A DNA stretch of 49,840 nt from JBBKWX01 sp037969175 (lineage in GTDB: Bacteria; Bacteroidota; Bacteroidia; AKYH767-A; JBBKVM01), in assembly GCA_037969175.1 (NCBI GenBank), contig JBBKWX010000023.1, positions 1 through 49,840 of the forward strand. Reading direction: 5' to 3'. Shown piece by piece: positions 32,279-41,471 of this stretch. The first letter of the stretch is position 1, and each line of letters opens with the position of its first letter. The position numbers were made by a program, and so were the translations under genes. The notes beneath the pieces were generated by a model. The model was given only the letters and a program-made list of their open reading frames with translations, had not been told where the DNA came from and did not search any database.

Positions 32279-33436
32279 ATGCCTCAATATCATCGTTTAG
32301 GAAATGTTCCTCACAAACGACATACGGTTTTCAGAAAACCGGATGGAAATTTATATGCAGAAGAATTAGTTTCTACTCATGGTTTTTCTAATGTCTATTC
32401 ATTGATCTATCATTGTTTTCCACCTACCATGGTGAAACATATAGGCGAGAGTTACTCTTGTGCCCCTAAGATTACTCATCAACGCAGTCTTAAAAGTCAA
32501 AGTTTTGAAGGTTTTTCAGTAAAACCTGAAAATGATTTCCTTGATAGTCGAAAAGTTGTGCTTTGCAATAATGACTTGCATATTTCCCTCGCAGCACCAC
32601 GGAAGTCGATGACAGATTACTTTTTCAAAAATGCGGATGCAGATGAAATGATCTTCATTCATAAAGGTGATGGAACGATTCGTACCATTTATGGAAACCT
32701 GGATTTTAAGTATGGTGATTATGTAATGATCCCGCGAGGAACCATTTATCAGATTGAATTTAAGGATGAAGATAACAGATTATTGATCGTCGAGAGTTTT
32801 AGTCCAATTGAAGTACCCAAGAGATACCGGAATGAATACGGACAATTTGAAGAACACGCTCCATTCTGTGAACGGGATATACGAAAACCGGTTGATTTGA
32901 AAACTCATGATGAATTGGGAGATTTCAAAGTATTGATCCGCAAAGATGGTATGATGTACCCCTATACATACGGAAGCCATCCTTTTGATGCAATCGGATG
33001 GGATGGTAATTTATATCCATGGATCTTTTCAATCCATGATTTTGAGCCTGTTACAGGTAGAGTACATTTGCCTCCACCTGTTCATCAAACGTTTGAAGCA
33101 AGAAATTATGTGGTTTGTTCATTTGTTCCACGATTGTTTGACTATCATCCTCAGGCCATTCCGGCACCTTATAATCACAGCAATGTGGATTCGGATGAAC
33201 TCTTGTATTACGTAGCAGGTGATTTCATGAGTCGTAAGCATGTGACACAAGGAATGCTAACACTTCATCCTGGAGGAATACCACACGGACCTCATCCTGG
33301 AACAGTAGAAAAAAGCATAGGAGCGAAAGAGACATTGGAACTTGCAGTAATGATCGATACGTTTAAACCATTATGGTTAACAGAGGATGGAGAGACGATT
33401 ATGTCAGAAGATTATTACCTTTCTTGGCTTGATTAA
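32279..33436 (+). CDS. hmgA: Homogentisate 1,2-dioxygenase
   Basis: Iron(II) ring-cleaving dioxygenase of 385 residues that opens homogentisate to maleylacetoacetate in tyrosine and phenylalanine breakdown. Its double cupin fold matches the family from YHRLGNVPHKRHTVFR (4-19) onward. The metal-ligand region is PYNHSNVDSDE (297-307, with His300 and an acidic ligand at 306/307) plus the His-rich HPGGIPHGPHPG (330-341). Length is that of the shorter bacterial forms. Fumarylacetoacetase is encoded nearby on the opposite strand; maleylacetoacetate isomerase and hydroxyphenylpyruvate dioxygenase are not in the window. Confidence 0.92.
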   Translation: MPQYHRLGNVPHKRHTVFRKPDGNLYAEELVSTHGFSNVYSLIYHCFPPTMVKHIGESYSCAPKITHQRSLKSQSFEGFSVKPENDFLDSRKVVLCNNDLHISLAAPRKSMTDYFFKNADADEMIFIHKGDGTIRTIYGNLDFKYGDYVMIPRGTIYQIEFKDEDNRLLIVESFSPIEVPKRYRNEYGQFEEHAPFCERDIRKPVDLKTHDELGDFKVLIRKDGMMYPYTYGSHPFDAIGWDGNLYPWIFSIHDFEPVTGRVHLPPPVHQTFEARNYVVCSFVPRLFDYHPQAIPAPYNHSNVDSDELLYYVAGDFMSRKHVTQGMLTLHPGGIPHGPHPGTVEKSIGAKETLELAVMIDTFKPLWLTEDGETIMSEDYYLSWLD

Positions 33437-33528
33437 TCATGTTTTTTAAAATTAAATTTATACATTTAACCCCTAACAAGAGTCTATTTTTCTATTAACC
33501 ATAGCTATCAAATTAATAAAACTACCAA

Positions 33529-36500
33529 ATGAGAAAATTTTTACTTGCATTGGGAATGAGTTTACTCTGTACCTTAGGCTTTTCCCAAACAACAGTTTAT
33601 TCTGAAGATTTCGAAGGAGTTGTAAACGTCGTTTCATCCGGTAATCCGGGTTGGACGTCAAATAATACCTATGCTCAGGGTGGCTTATTGAGTTATCATA
33701 CGGGTATTGCTATTAGTGATACGTCTGCAATGAGAACAATTTCTTTCAGTACAGTAGGTAATTCAGATATTTCTTTGAAATTCTGGCATATCTGTAAAGT
33801 TTCTTTCTTTGATGGAGGAATAATTGAAGTTTCCAACGATGGCGGTGCTTCGTGGATTAAGCTTACTTCTACAGAATATATCAATAATAATAACTCTCAG
33901 TTTACATTGCAGGGAAATAAGTTTTCTGCTGCAGCTTATCAAATCTGGGAACCTGGCGTAGCCGGTGCATTGCCACAAGCATCCTGGTGGTACCAGGAGA
34001 CTTTTAATGTTTCTGCGCTATTAGCTAATATACCAAATGCTATGGTTCGTTTCAGAGCATTTGACGGAAATGGAAATGGACAAGAAAGTAATTATGGATG
34101 GTTAGTAGATAATATTGAAGTTATTGCTGCCCCATGTGAATTGAATGCTCCTGTTATTACGTTGGTTGCTCCGATATGGCAAAACACAGTTTATAATCTG
34201 GGTCCATATAGTGTCAATGCTGATATCGTTGACCAGTCAGGTATTCTTGATGCATTTTTATGGTATACAGTTAATGGTGGTGCCTTACAGGGAACCTTGA
34301 TGAATAATACATCCGGTAATAATTTCGAAGGAATTATACCGGGAGTTAATGATGGAGATACAGTTTGTTATTACTTGGAAGCTATGGATGCTTCATGTGC
34401 TTCTTTAACTACATTTTTCCCTGCATCAGGAACTATTTGTTTCAACGCATCAACCGGAATAAGTTTCCCTTATTGCGATAATTTTGATATCGGCCAACCT
34501 CTTTGGACAGCTGATCCTGTAACGGGAGCAACTGCATGGGAACTAGGTACTCCCGCTTTTGGCGCTACAAATAGTGCTCATTCCGCTCCAAATGCCTGGG
34601 ATTTGAATCTAGTTGCGGGTTATGGCCCTAGTGCTCAGAATGTTCGATTGGTCTCGCCTGTGTTTGACTTCTCTAATGCAGTGAATGCGAAATTAGAATT
34701 CTGGCAAAACAGAAATATGGAAACCGGCTGGGATGGAGTAACATTAGAATATACAATAGATGGTATTACTTGGCAAGTTTTAGGAGTTCAGAACGATCCA
34801 AATGGTGTAAATTGGTTTACAGCCGCTTCGGTGAATTCATCCGGTGGAAAAGCAGTTTGGACTGGTAATTCTTCCGGTTGGGTAAAATCTGAATATACAT
34901 TGGTTCAGTTAAATAATGCAGTTGGACCGGTTCAATTCCGATTCGTATTTACATCAGATGGCAGTGTGCAAATGGATGGTATGTCAATAGATGATATGTG
35001 TATTACTCTTCCTGCTCCAATTGATGGTGGAGTAGTGGCAATTAATCAGCCTGGCCCTCAGGTTCCTGCTAATACACTTGCCGATGTTAATGTGAGACTG
35101 AAGAATTTTGGTTCTCTAACGCTTACAAGTATACCTGTGGAATATAGAATTGATAATGGTCCTATTATTCCATTTACTTGGACGGGTACACTTGCTCCCG
35201 GGGATACCATTTCCACACCTTTGCCCCAATTCACAGCACCTGTTGGTCCTTTCACAATTTGTGCCTGGACTGCCTTAGCTGGTGATGGAAATACATTTAA
35301 CGATTCATTATGTAAACAGTCTCAAGGTTTACCGATAGTTACTCTTACATACACTGATAATTTTGATGGAGTACCGGTTTATTGGTATAATTTATTGAAT
35401 CCGGGTGGAAACACAGGGTCGATCTGGGAGCTGGGAACACCTGCATTTGGTGCTACCAATTCAGCCTTTTCAGCGCCTAACGCATGGGACATAAACTTGA
35501 ATACAGCTTATACGGCAAATGCCAATGTTACCCTGAATTCGCCTATCATCGACTTTACCGGGGCTGTTAATACCCGTATGAAGTTTAAGATAAATCATAA
35601 TTGTGAAACAGGTTGGGATGGAGTGAGATTAGAGTATTCTCTAAATGGAGGTTCTACCTATTCTGTTCTTGGAGTAGTTAATGATCCTGCCGGAACAAAT
35701 TGGTATAATAATGCAAACTTGAACTCAAGCGGAACTCCGGGTTGGGCAGGTAATTCAAATGGATGGGTTAATGTAGAATACTTCTTACCATCTATTTTTG
35801 ATAATCAGCCTAATGTATTATTCCGATTTGTGTTTAGTTCAGATGGTAGTGTACAACAAGATGGTTTTAGTATTGATGATTTCGTAATTCAGCTTCCGGC
35901 TCCATTTGATGCAGCTATGAATGCAATTGTTTCTCCTGCTAACCCTGCTGCGGTAGGATCTTTAATGCCTGTTGATGTAATTGTGAAAAACTTAGGCTTA
36001 AATACACTTACAGATTTCGATGTTGTATATGATATAGGCGCAGGACCTGTTATTACACCTTGGGTTGGTTCATTAGCTGCAGGTGCAACAGTTGCGATTA
36101 ATCTTCCAGATTTCGTTGTTCCTACCGGTGCTTATACCTTCTGTGCAAATGTTAATCAGGCTGGCGATGGTGATACTACAAATGATACATTGTGTCGCAA
36201 TTTGGTAGGTATTCCAACTTATGTTATCACGTATCCAGTTGGATTCAATGATAATTTTGATGGTGCTAACCAAGGTTGGTCCAATGAATTTGGTAGTGCG
36301 ATTACAACAACTTCATGGCAATTAGGTACTCCGACATTTGGTGCTACTAATAGCTCTCATACAGCTCCAAATTGTTGGGATGTCAATTTGACAACAGCAT
36401 ATGCAGGAAATGCAAATGCACGTTTATATACTCCTTATTTTGATCTTACAAATGCTGTAGGTACAATTATGAATTTCTGGGTTAATTACAATACAGAAAA

Positions 36501-38016
36501 TAATTGGGACGGAGTTAGAATGGAATATAGCATCAATAATGGTGCATGGAATCTTTTGGGTGTATTTGGTCAGCCGGGTGCTACAAACTGGTATTCTGTT
36601 GCTAATATGAATTCAAGTGCTACTCCGGGATGGGCTGGCAACTCAGCAGGTTGGAAATTATCAAGTATTAATCTTCCTGCTCTGTTTGACAATGTTGGTC
36701 AGGTTCAATTCCGTTATATTTTCACCAGCGATGGAACTGCAAATGTTGATGGATTCAGTCTTGATGATTTCCAATTGGATGTTCCAATTGCACGTTCAGT
36801 AGCAGCTCAGAATATCAATACAGTTTCTCCTTTATTATTGCCGGGTTCATCTCAAACCTTCACTGCTCAGGTAAAGAATATTGGAACTGAGCCATTGAAT
36901 ACTGTCAATTTTACACTTGAAGTAGGAGGAAACGTGATCGTTACTGATGCTATTACTCTAACACCAGCTTTGGCGAAAAATCAGGTAAGAAATCATACAT
37001 TCTCACTTCCATGGATCGCTACGAACGGACCTGTACAGGTTAGAGCCTGGACTTCGGATCCAAATTCAAATACTGATCTGGATATGAGTGATGATACAAC
37101 AAGTAGAATCATTGTTGTTTTTGATTCACTAAGTGTTGTTAGCGGAGCACCTTATTGTAATGATTTCGAAGGGTCTCAAAATCCTTGGGTAACATTGAAT
37201 GCGTTGACTTATAGCCAGAATAACAATAACTGGCAGTTAGGTACTCCGGCTCAGTCATTACTTAACTCAGCTCATAGTGGTACAAATGCATGGATGACCA
37301 AATTGACAGCAAATTATTCTGCTAAAGATTCATCCGGATTGTTCACTCCATTATTCAATGTGATCGGTAGCAAGTGCTACGAACTTGAATTCTGGCATAT
37401 GTTCCGGACTGAAGATCTGTACGATGGTGGTACGGTTGAATATTCTACAGATTTGGGAATAACCTGGAGAACATTTGGAAGTTATAGTCCAACAGGAAGT
37501 TCTGATTGGTTCAATACTCAGTTTATCACCGGCCTTGGAGGTATCCCACCAAGAGCAGGATGGTCTGGATCTACAACTGCATGGAAATTGGCTAAAAAAG
37601 AAATATCCTTTACCAATGATGTATCGGTGATCATTCGTTTCCGCTTTGGATCTGATAATACCAATCATTCTGAAGGTTGGGTTATTGATGATGTATGTTT
37701 TACAGAAGTTCCGATCACAGTTTGTATCACGGGTATCAACGAAGCCCCTTCAGCTTCTATTGACTTATCTCAGAATTACCCGAATCCGGTAAATGGAAAT
37801 ACTGTCATCTCATATACATTACCTGATTTTGGCTTCGCCAAAATTGAAGTGATGAATATGCTTGGACAAAATGTTGCAACTCCTGTATCTGATACTCATT
37901 CAGCCGGAACATATCGTTTTGAATTGGATGTCAAAGGATGGGCTCCTGGAATATACTCTTATGTATTGACATACGGAGATCAGAGGATTGCTCGCAAAAT
38001 GGTTGTTACTGAATAG
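33529..38016 (+). CDS. Giant secreted repeat protein with T9SS sorting domain
   Basis: Exported protein of 1495 residues. Signal peptide to about residue 20 (…LGFSQ). Five MAM/lectin-like modules each begin with a DFEG/DNFD motif (about residues 26, 314, 608, 906 and 1209), and four carry a WELGTPAFGATNS-like block. Between them lie CARDB-like beta domains (VNVRLKNFGSLTLTSIPVEY type). A T9SS domain closes the protein from about 1412 (LSQNYPNPVNGN) to KMVVTE. The repeats run about 295-305 residues. An adhesive or surface-layer role fits this architecture, but no binding partner can be named. It appears monocistronic, with a strong terminator after the stop. Confidence 0.85.
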   Translation: MRKFLLALGMSLLCTLGFSQTTVYSEDFEGVVNVVSSGNPGWTSNNTYAQGGLLSYHTGIAISDTSAMRTISFSTVGNSDISLKFWHICKVSFFDGGIIEVSNDGGASWIKLTSTEYINNNNSQFTLQGNKFSAAAYQIWEPGVAGALPQASWWYQETFNVSALLANIPNAMVRFRAFDGNGNGQESNYGWLVDNIEVIAAPCELNAPVITLVAPIWQNTVYNLGPYSVNADIVDQSGILDAFLWYTVNGGALQGTLMNNTSGNNFEGIIPGVNDGDTVCYYLEAMDASCASLTTFFPASGTICFNASTGISFPYCDNFDIGQPLWTADPVTGATAWELGTPAFGATNSAHSAPNAWDLNLVAGYGPSAQNVRLVSPVFDFSNAVNAKLEFWQNRNMETGWDGVTLEYTIDGITWQVLGVQNDPNGVNWFTAASVNSSGGKAVWTGNSSGWVKSEYTLVQLNNAVGPVQFRFVFTSDGSVQMDGMSIDDMCITLPAPIDGGVVAINQPGPQVPANTLADVNVRLKNFGSLTLTSIPVEYRIDNGPIIPFTWTGTLAPGDTISTPLPQFTAPVGPFTICAWTALAGDGNTFNDSLCKQSQGLPIVTLTYTDNFDGVPVYWYNLLNPGGNTGSIWELGTPAFGATNSAFSAPNAWDINLNTAYTANANVTLNSPIIDFTGAVNTRMKFKINHNCETGWDGVRLEYSLNGGSTYSVLGVVNDPAGTNWYNNANLNSSGTPGWAGNSNGWVNVEYFLPSIFDNQPNVLFRFVFSSDGSVQQDGFSIDDFVIQLPAPFDAAMNAIVSPANPAAVGSLMPVDVIVKNLGLNTLTDFDVVYDIGAGPVITPWVGSLAAGATVAINLPDFVVPTGAYTFCANVNQAGDGDTTNDTLCRNLVGIPTYVITYPVGFNDNFDGANQGWSNEFGSAITTTSWQLGTPTFGATNSSHTAPNCWDVNLTTAYAGNANARLYTPYFDLTNAVGTIMNFWVNYNTENNWDGVRMEYSINNGAWNLLGVFGQPGATNWYSVANMNSSATPGWAGNSAGWKLSSINLPALFDNVGQVQFRYIFTSDGTANVDGFSLDDFQLDVPIARSVAAQNINTVSPLLLPGSSQTFTAQVKNIGTEPLNTVNFTLEVGGNVIVTDAITLTPALAKNQVRNHTFSLPWIATNGPVQVRAWTSDPNSNTDLDMSDDTTSRIIVVFDSLSVVSGAPYCNDFEGSQNPWVTLNALTYSQNNNNWQLGTPAQSLLNSAHSGTNAWMTKLTANYSAKDSSGLFTPLFNVIGSKCYELEFWHMFRTEDLYDGGTVEYSTDLGITWRTFGSYSPTGSSDWFNTQFITGLGGIPPRAGWSGSTTAWKLAKKEISFTNDVSVIIRFRFGSDNTNHSEGWVIDDVCFTEVPITVCITGINEAPSASIDLSQNYPNPVNGNTVISYTLPDFGFAKIEVMNMLGQNVATPVSDTHSAGTYRFELDVKGWAPGIYSYVLTYGDQRIARKMVVTE
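34468..37742 (+). repeat. Four tandem ~0.9-kb coding repeats
   Basis: Units start near 34468, 35350, 36244 and 37153; their LGTP blocks (near 34543, 35424, 36322 and 37238) are about 880-915 bases apart. The first three share nearly the same LGTPxFGATNS core; the fourth has diverged (LGTPAQSLLNSAHSG). DNA identity is clearly lower than protein similarity, so the duplications look old. Confidence 0.8.
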
Positions 38017-38039
38017 ATCAGCAAACTATAAATTAAAAA

Positions 38040-38067
38040 GCCCTTCGGATTCCGAAGGGCTTTTTTT
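38040..38067 (+). terminator. Terminator of the giant T9SS gene
   Basis: GCCCTTCGG at 38040-38048 pairs perfectly with CCGAAGGGC at 38052-38060 around a 3-base loop, followed by seven T. It lies 24 bases after the stop codon. Confidence 0.92.
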
Positions 38068-38080
38068 ATTAAGGTGTATT

Positions 38081-38109
38081 AAAAAAGGGACTCATTGAGT
38101 CCCTTTTTT
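38081..38109. terminator. Terminator of glyA (bidirectional)
   Basis: GGGACTC at 38087-38093 pairs with GAGTCCC at 38097-38103 around ATT, flanked by six A and six T. On the minus strand it follows the glyA stop (38129) by about 20 bases. On the plus strand it backs up the preceding hairpin. Confidence 0.9.
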
Positions 38110-38128
38110 AAATTGTGTAATGATGAAA

Positions 38129-39397
38129 TTAATAAAGAGGAAATTTCTCCATCATCTTATTCACCTTTTGGCTAACTTTTTTGACCACTTTTTCATCTTC
38201 ATGATTCATCAACACTTCGTCTATCAATTCAACGATCTTCAACATATGTTTTTCCTTCATACCACGCGTTGTAATGGCAGCTGTTCCAACACGAATACCG
38301 GAAGTTACAAATGGACTTTTGTCATCAAAAGGGACCATGTTTTTATTTAAAGTAATATCTGCTTTCACTAGTATATTTTCAGCCAGTTTCCCGCTGATAT
38401 TTTTAGATCTAAGATCAATTAACATACTGTGATTATCGGTTCCTCCTGAGATCACTTCATACCCTTTATCCATAAATGCAGCAGCAATAGCTTTTGCATT
38501 CTTCATGGTTTGGATACAATAATCCATAAATTCATCACTTAAGGCCTCTCCAAATGCAACTGCTTTTGCAGCAATAACATGTTCCAAAGGGCCTCCCTGT
38601 GTTCCGGGAAATACCGCTCCGTCAAGTACGGACGACATCATTCGGATCTCTCCTTTGGGACTTAACAATCCAAAAGGATTTGGAAAGTCTTTACCCATCA
38701 TAATCATTCCACCTCTCGGACCACGCAAAGTTTTATGAGTAGTCGTTGTTACAATATGACAATGGGGTAGTGGGTCGCTCATTAATCCCCTGGCTATAAG
38801 ACCGGCAGGATGAGCAATGTCTGCAAGTAAAAGCGCACCTACAGAATCAGCTATTTTACGCATTCTTGGGAAATCCCAATCTCTACTATAAGATGATGCA
38901 CCTGCTATGAGCAACTTTGGCTTTTCTTTTTTAGCGGTCTTAGCCATTTGGTCATAATCAACTCTGCCTGTTTCTTTGGATACCCCGTAAAAAACTGGAT
39001 TATACAGTTTGCCAGAGAAGTTAACATGAGAGCCATGCGTAAGATGTCCTCCGTGCGAAAGATCAAAGCCCATAATTGTATCACCGGGCTTTAAAACTGC
39101 CAGCATAACCGCTGCATTGGCTTGTGCACCTGAATGAGGTTGTACGTTTACCCATTCAGCATTGAATAAAGCTTTTGCTCTGTCAATTGCTAATTGCTCT
39201 ACCTGATCAACAATCTCACATCCCCCATAATAACGCTTTCCGGGATACCCCTCTGCGTATTTATTGGTAAGACATGAACCCATAGCTTTCATAACCTGTT
39301 TTGATACGAAATTTTCACTGGCTATTAATTCAAGACCATGTGTTTGACGGGCTTCTTCCGCTTTGATGAGTTCAAAGATCTTTTTATCTCTTTTCAT
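38129..39397 (-). CDS. glyA: Serine hydroxymethyltransferase
   Basis: Cytoplasmic PLP enzyme of 422 residues that converts serine and tetrahydrofolate to glycine and methylene-tetrahydrofolate, the main one-carbon source. The PLP lysine is Lys222 in TTTTHKTLRGPRGG. The N-terminal LELIASENF (22-30), YAEGYPGKRYYGG (47-59) and ADIAHPAGL (192-200) signatures are intact. It starts 6 bases after the sugar nucleotidyltransferase stop, so the two are probably co-transcribed. Confidence 0.97.
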   Translation of the reverse strand: MKRDKKIFELIKAEEARQTHGLELIASENFVSKQVMKAMGSCLTNKYAEGYPGKRYYGGCEIVDQVEQLAIDRAKALFNAEWVNVQPHSGAQANAAVMLAVLKPGDTIMGFDLSHGGHLTHGSHVNFSGKLYNPVFYGVSKETGRVDYDQMAKTAKKEKPKLLIAGASSYSRDWDFPRMRKIADSVGALLLADIAHPAGLIARGLMSDPLPHCHIVTTTTHKTLRGPRGGMIMMGKDFPNPFGLLSPKGEIRMMSSVLDGAVFPGTQGGPLEHVIAAKAVAFGEALSDEFMDYCIQTMKNAKAIAAAFMDKGYEVISGGTDNHSMLIDLRSKNISGKLAENILVKADITLNKNMVPFDDKSPFVTSGIRVGTAAITTRGMKEKHMLKIVELIDEVLMNHEDEKVVKKVSQKVNKMMEKFPLY

Positions 39398-39403
39398 ATT
39401 TTA

Positions 39404-40396
39404 TTAACTGAAATCTATTTCTGTACTATCTCCAATATTTAAACTTTGACTTAGTCCCTTTAATGAGCTATCACTGCCTATGATACTTTCATGTATCACT
39501 GCATGTTCTATTTCCGAATATGAGCCTATGATAGAATCCCGAATGATGGACTGATTAATTATTGCATTTTCACCAATAGAAACATTAGGTCCAATTATGG
39601 AATTCCTGATCGTACAATTCTCCGGTATGCTTACCGGTTGAATAATAATACTGTCATTAAGTTCAGGTAATTTTTCGGTTACAGGTTGTCTTTTTAAAAG
39701 GATCGCATTAGTTTCAAGTAAACTATTTTTTACTCCGCAATCAAACCAATGTCTGACTTGGAAAGAAACCATTGGGATTCCTTTTTCTATCATGATCGCA
39801 AGCCCATCAGTCAAATGAAATTCATTCCGGGTTCTGTGATCATTACGAATGTTTTGTTCAAGTGCCTCGAATAATTGTTTGCTTTCCTTGATCCTGTAAA
39901 TTCCAACCAATGCAAGGTTGGATCGGGGAATTGCAGGCTTTTCTACAAGACTGATAATTTTCCCGTCCTGATCTATTTCAACAACTCCAAATGATCTGGG
40001 GTCATCAACTTTTTTCACTCCCAATGCCGAATGAGATAATTCCATCACCTCTTTCAAATTGACATCAAAAATGGTATCTCCCAAAACGATCAAAACTTCT
40101 TCATTATCCTTTACCAGGTCTCTTGCCAACCAAACGGCATGTCCTATACCTTCACGGGGCTCCTGAATCACGAAATCTTTTTTTACATGTGGGTATCTGT
40201 CTTTTACAAAGGATTCAATCTTTTCACCCAGATAACCAATAATAAAAATAAAATCGGTGAATCCGGTTTCAACCAGACTGTCAATGATATGCCCAAGAAT
40301 AGGTTTCCCTGCCACCGGTACCAATGCCTTGGGTTGCGTATGAGTGTGGGGCCTTAATCGGCTCCCAATTCCAGCTACAGGGATTATTACTTTCAT
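39404..40396 (-). CDS. Sugar-1-phosphate nucleotidyltransferase with hexapeptide tail
   Basis: Protein of 330 residues that should make an NDP-sugar from a nucleoside triphosphate and a sugar-1-phosphate. The nucleotide-binding signature AGIGSRLRPHT (8-18) and Lys23 (QPKALVPV) are in place, with a metal Asp in VLGDT near 107. From about 250 to 325 the sequence forms left-handed beta-helix hexapeptide turns (NSIIGPNVSIGENAIINQSIIRD pattern), as in glucose-1-phosphate thymidylyl/uridylyltransferases of the long type. The exact sugar and nucleotide cannot be fixed by eye. Upstream member of a pair with glyA. Confidence 0.82.
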   Translation of the reverse strand: MKVIIPVAGIGSRLRPHTHTQPKALVPVAGKPILGHIIDSLVETGFTDFIFIIGYLGEKIESFVKDRYPHVKKDFVIQEPREGIGHAVWLARDLVKDNEEVLIVLGDTIFDVNLKEVMELSHSALGVKKVDDPRSFGVVEIDQDGKIISLVEKPAIPRSNLALVGIYRIKESKQLFEALEQNIRNDHRTRNEFHLTDGLAIMIEKGIPMVSFQVRHWFDCGVKNSLLETNAILLKRQPVTEKLPELNDSIIIQPVSIPENCTIRNSIIGPNVSIGENAIINQSIIRDSIIGSYSEIEHAVIHESIIGSDSSLKGLSQSLNIGDSTEIDFS

Positions 40397-40459
40397 TTTC
40401 TATTCCTCGAAATTTGAAGAGCAGCGTAAAAGTAGGACTTTAAGCCTTATCAGAAAAGT

Positions 40460-40476
40460 TAATAAAAATTTTATTA
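40460..40476. promoter_or_regulatory. 17-base A/T palindrome upstream of the FMN oxidoreductase gene
   Basis: TAATAAAA and TTTTATTA flank a central A with perfect symmetry. It lies 11 bases before the -7 box at 40488, roughly where a -33 element or operator would be. Chance is possible in AT-rich DNA. Confidence 0.3.
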
Positions 40477-40487
40477 GCCCAATTGTT

Positions 40488-40495
40488 TAGCTTTG
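40488..40495 (+). promoter_or_regulatory. -7 box of the gene at 40515 (TAGCTTTG)
   Basis: Exact match to TAnnTTTG ending 19 bases before the ATG at 40515. No TTG at the -33 distance. Confidence 0.45.
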
Positions 40496-40514
40496 CCCAT
40501 CTAGCTTTTTATGT

Positions 40515-41462
40515 ATGAAAAATAGGATTACAGAGCTTTTTGGAATAGAATACCCAATAATTCAAGCAGGTATGATCTGGTGTTCTGGCTGGAAGTTAGC
40601 CTCCGCTGTGAGTAAAGCCGGAGGATTAGGTATGATTGGAGCCGGATCTATGTACCCTGAAGTTTTATTAGAGCATGTACAGAAATATAAAAAAGCCTCA
40701 TCAAAACCTTTTGCGGTTAATGTTCCATTATTATATCCGGATATTGAAAAACATATAGAGATTATTATCTCTGAAAAAGTACCAGTTGTTTTCACATCCG
40801 CCGGTAACCCCGCTACCTGGACTGCTAAGTTAAAAGACGAGGGTATTACTGTTGTTCATGTCGTTTCAAATATCAAATTTGCAAAGAAGGCTCAGACTGC
40901 CGGAGTAGATGCAATCGTGGCTGAAGGATTTGAGGCTGGCGGACATAATGGTAGGGAAGAAACAACAACCATGTGCCTCATTCCAATGATCAAAGACCAT
41001 TGTGATCTTCCATTAATGGCTGCAGGCGGAATTGGATCAGGGAGATCTATGCTGGCCGCTTTTGCTTTGGGCGCTGAGGGTGTGCAAGTAGGCAGTCGTT
41101 TTGTTGCAAGTAATGAAAGTTCAGCACACATAAATTTCAAAAACAAAATAGTAGATTCTACGGAGGGAGATACCATGCTTATGATGAAAACGGTTACTCC
41201 GGTAAGGTTAATGAAAAATGATTTTTTTGTTCAGATTTTCGAAGCTGAGAAAAGAGGAGCATCACCTGAAGAATTAAAAGAGATTCTTGGAAGAGCAAGA
41301 GCAAAAAAAGGAATGTTCGAGGGTGATTTATCTGAAGGAGAGCTGGAGATAGGGCAGATCTCAGGTGCTATTTATTCCATCAAACCTGCTGCTGAAATTG
41401 TACATGAGATCTGGGATGAATTCTGCAGATCAAAAGATGAATTGAGTAATTTAAACTGTTAA
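40515..41462 (+). CDS. FMN-dependent nitronate monooxygenase / FabK-type oxidoreductase
   Basis: TIM-barrel flavoenzyme of 315 residues. The N-terminal GIEYPIIQAGM (10-20), the catalytic His144 in EGFEAGGHNG (137-146) and the FMN phosphate loop AAGGIGSG followed by GAEGVQVGSRF (near 170-200) are all present. The family contains both nitronate monooxygenases and the enoyl-ACP reductase FabK, and the two are hard to separate by eye. No fatty-acid synthesis gene is adjacent. It starts a plus-strand group with two M16 peptidase genes, the first 9 bases downstream. Confidence 0.82.
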   Translation: MKNRITELFGIEYPIIQAGMIWCSGWKLASAVSKAGGLGMIGAGSMYPEVLLEHVQKYKKASSKPFAVNVPLLYPDIEKHIEIIISEKVPVVFTSAGNPATWTAKLKDEGITVVHVVSNIKFAKKAQTAGVDAIVAEGFEAGGHNGREETTTMCLIPMIKDHCDLPLMAAGGIGSGRSMLAAFALGAEGVQVGSRFVASNESSAHINFKNKIVDSTEGDTMLMMKTVTPVRLMKNDFFVQIFEAEKRGASPEELKEILGRARAKKGMFEGDLSEGELEIGQISGAIYSIKPAAEIVHEIWDEFCRSKDELSNLNC

Positions 41463-41471
41463 AGGGAAGAA

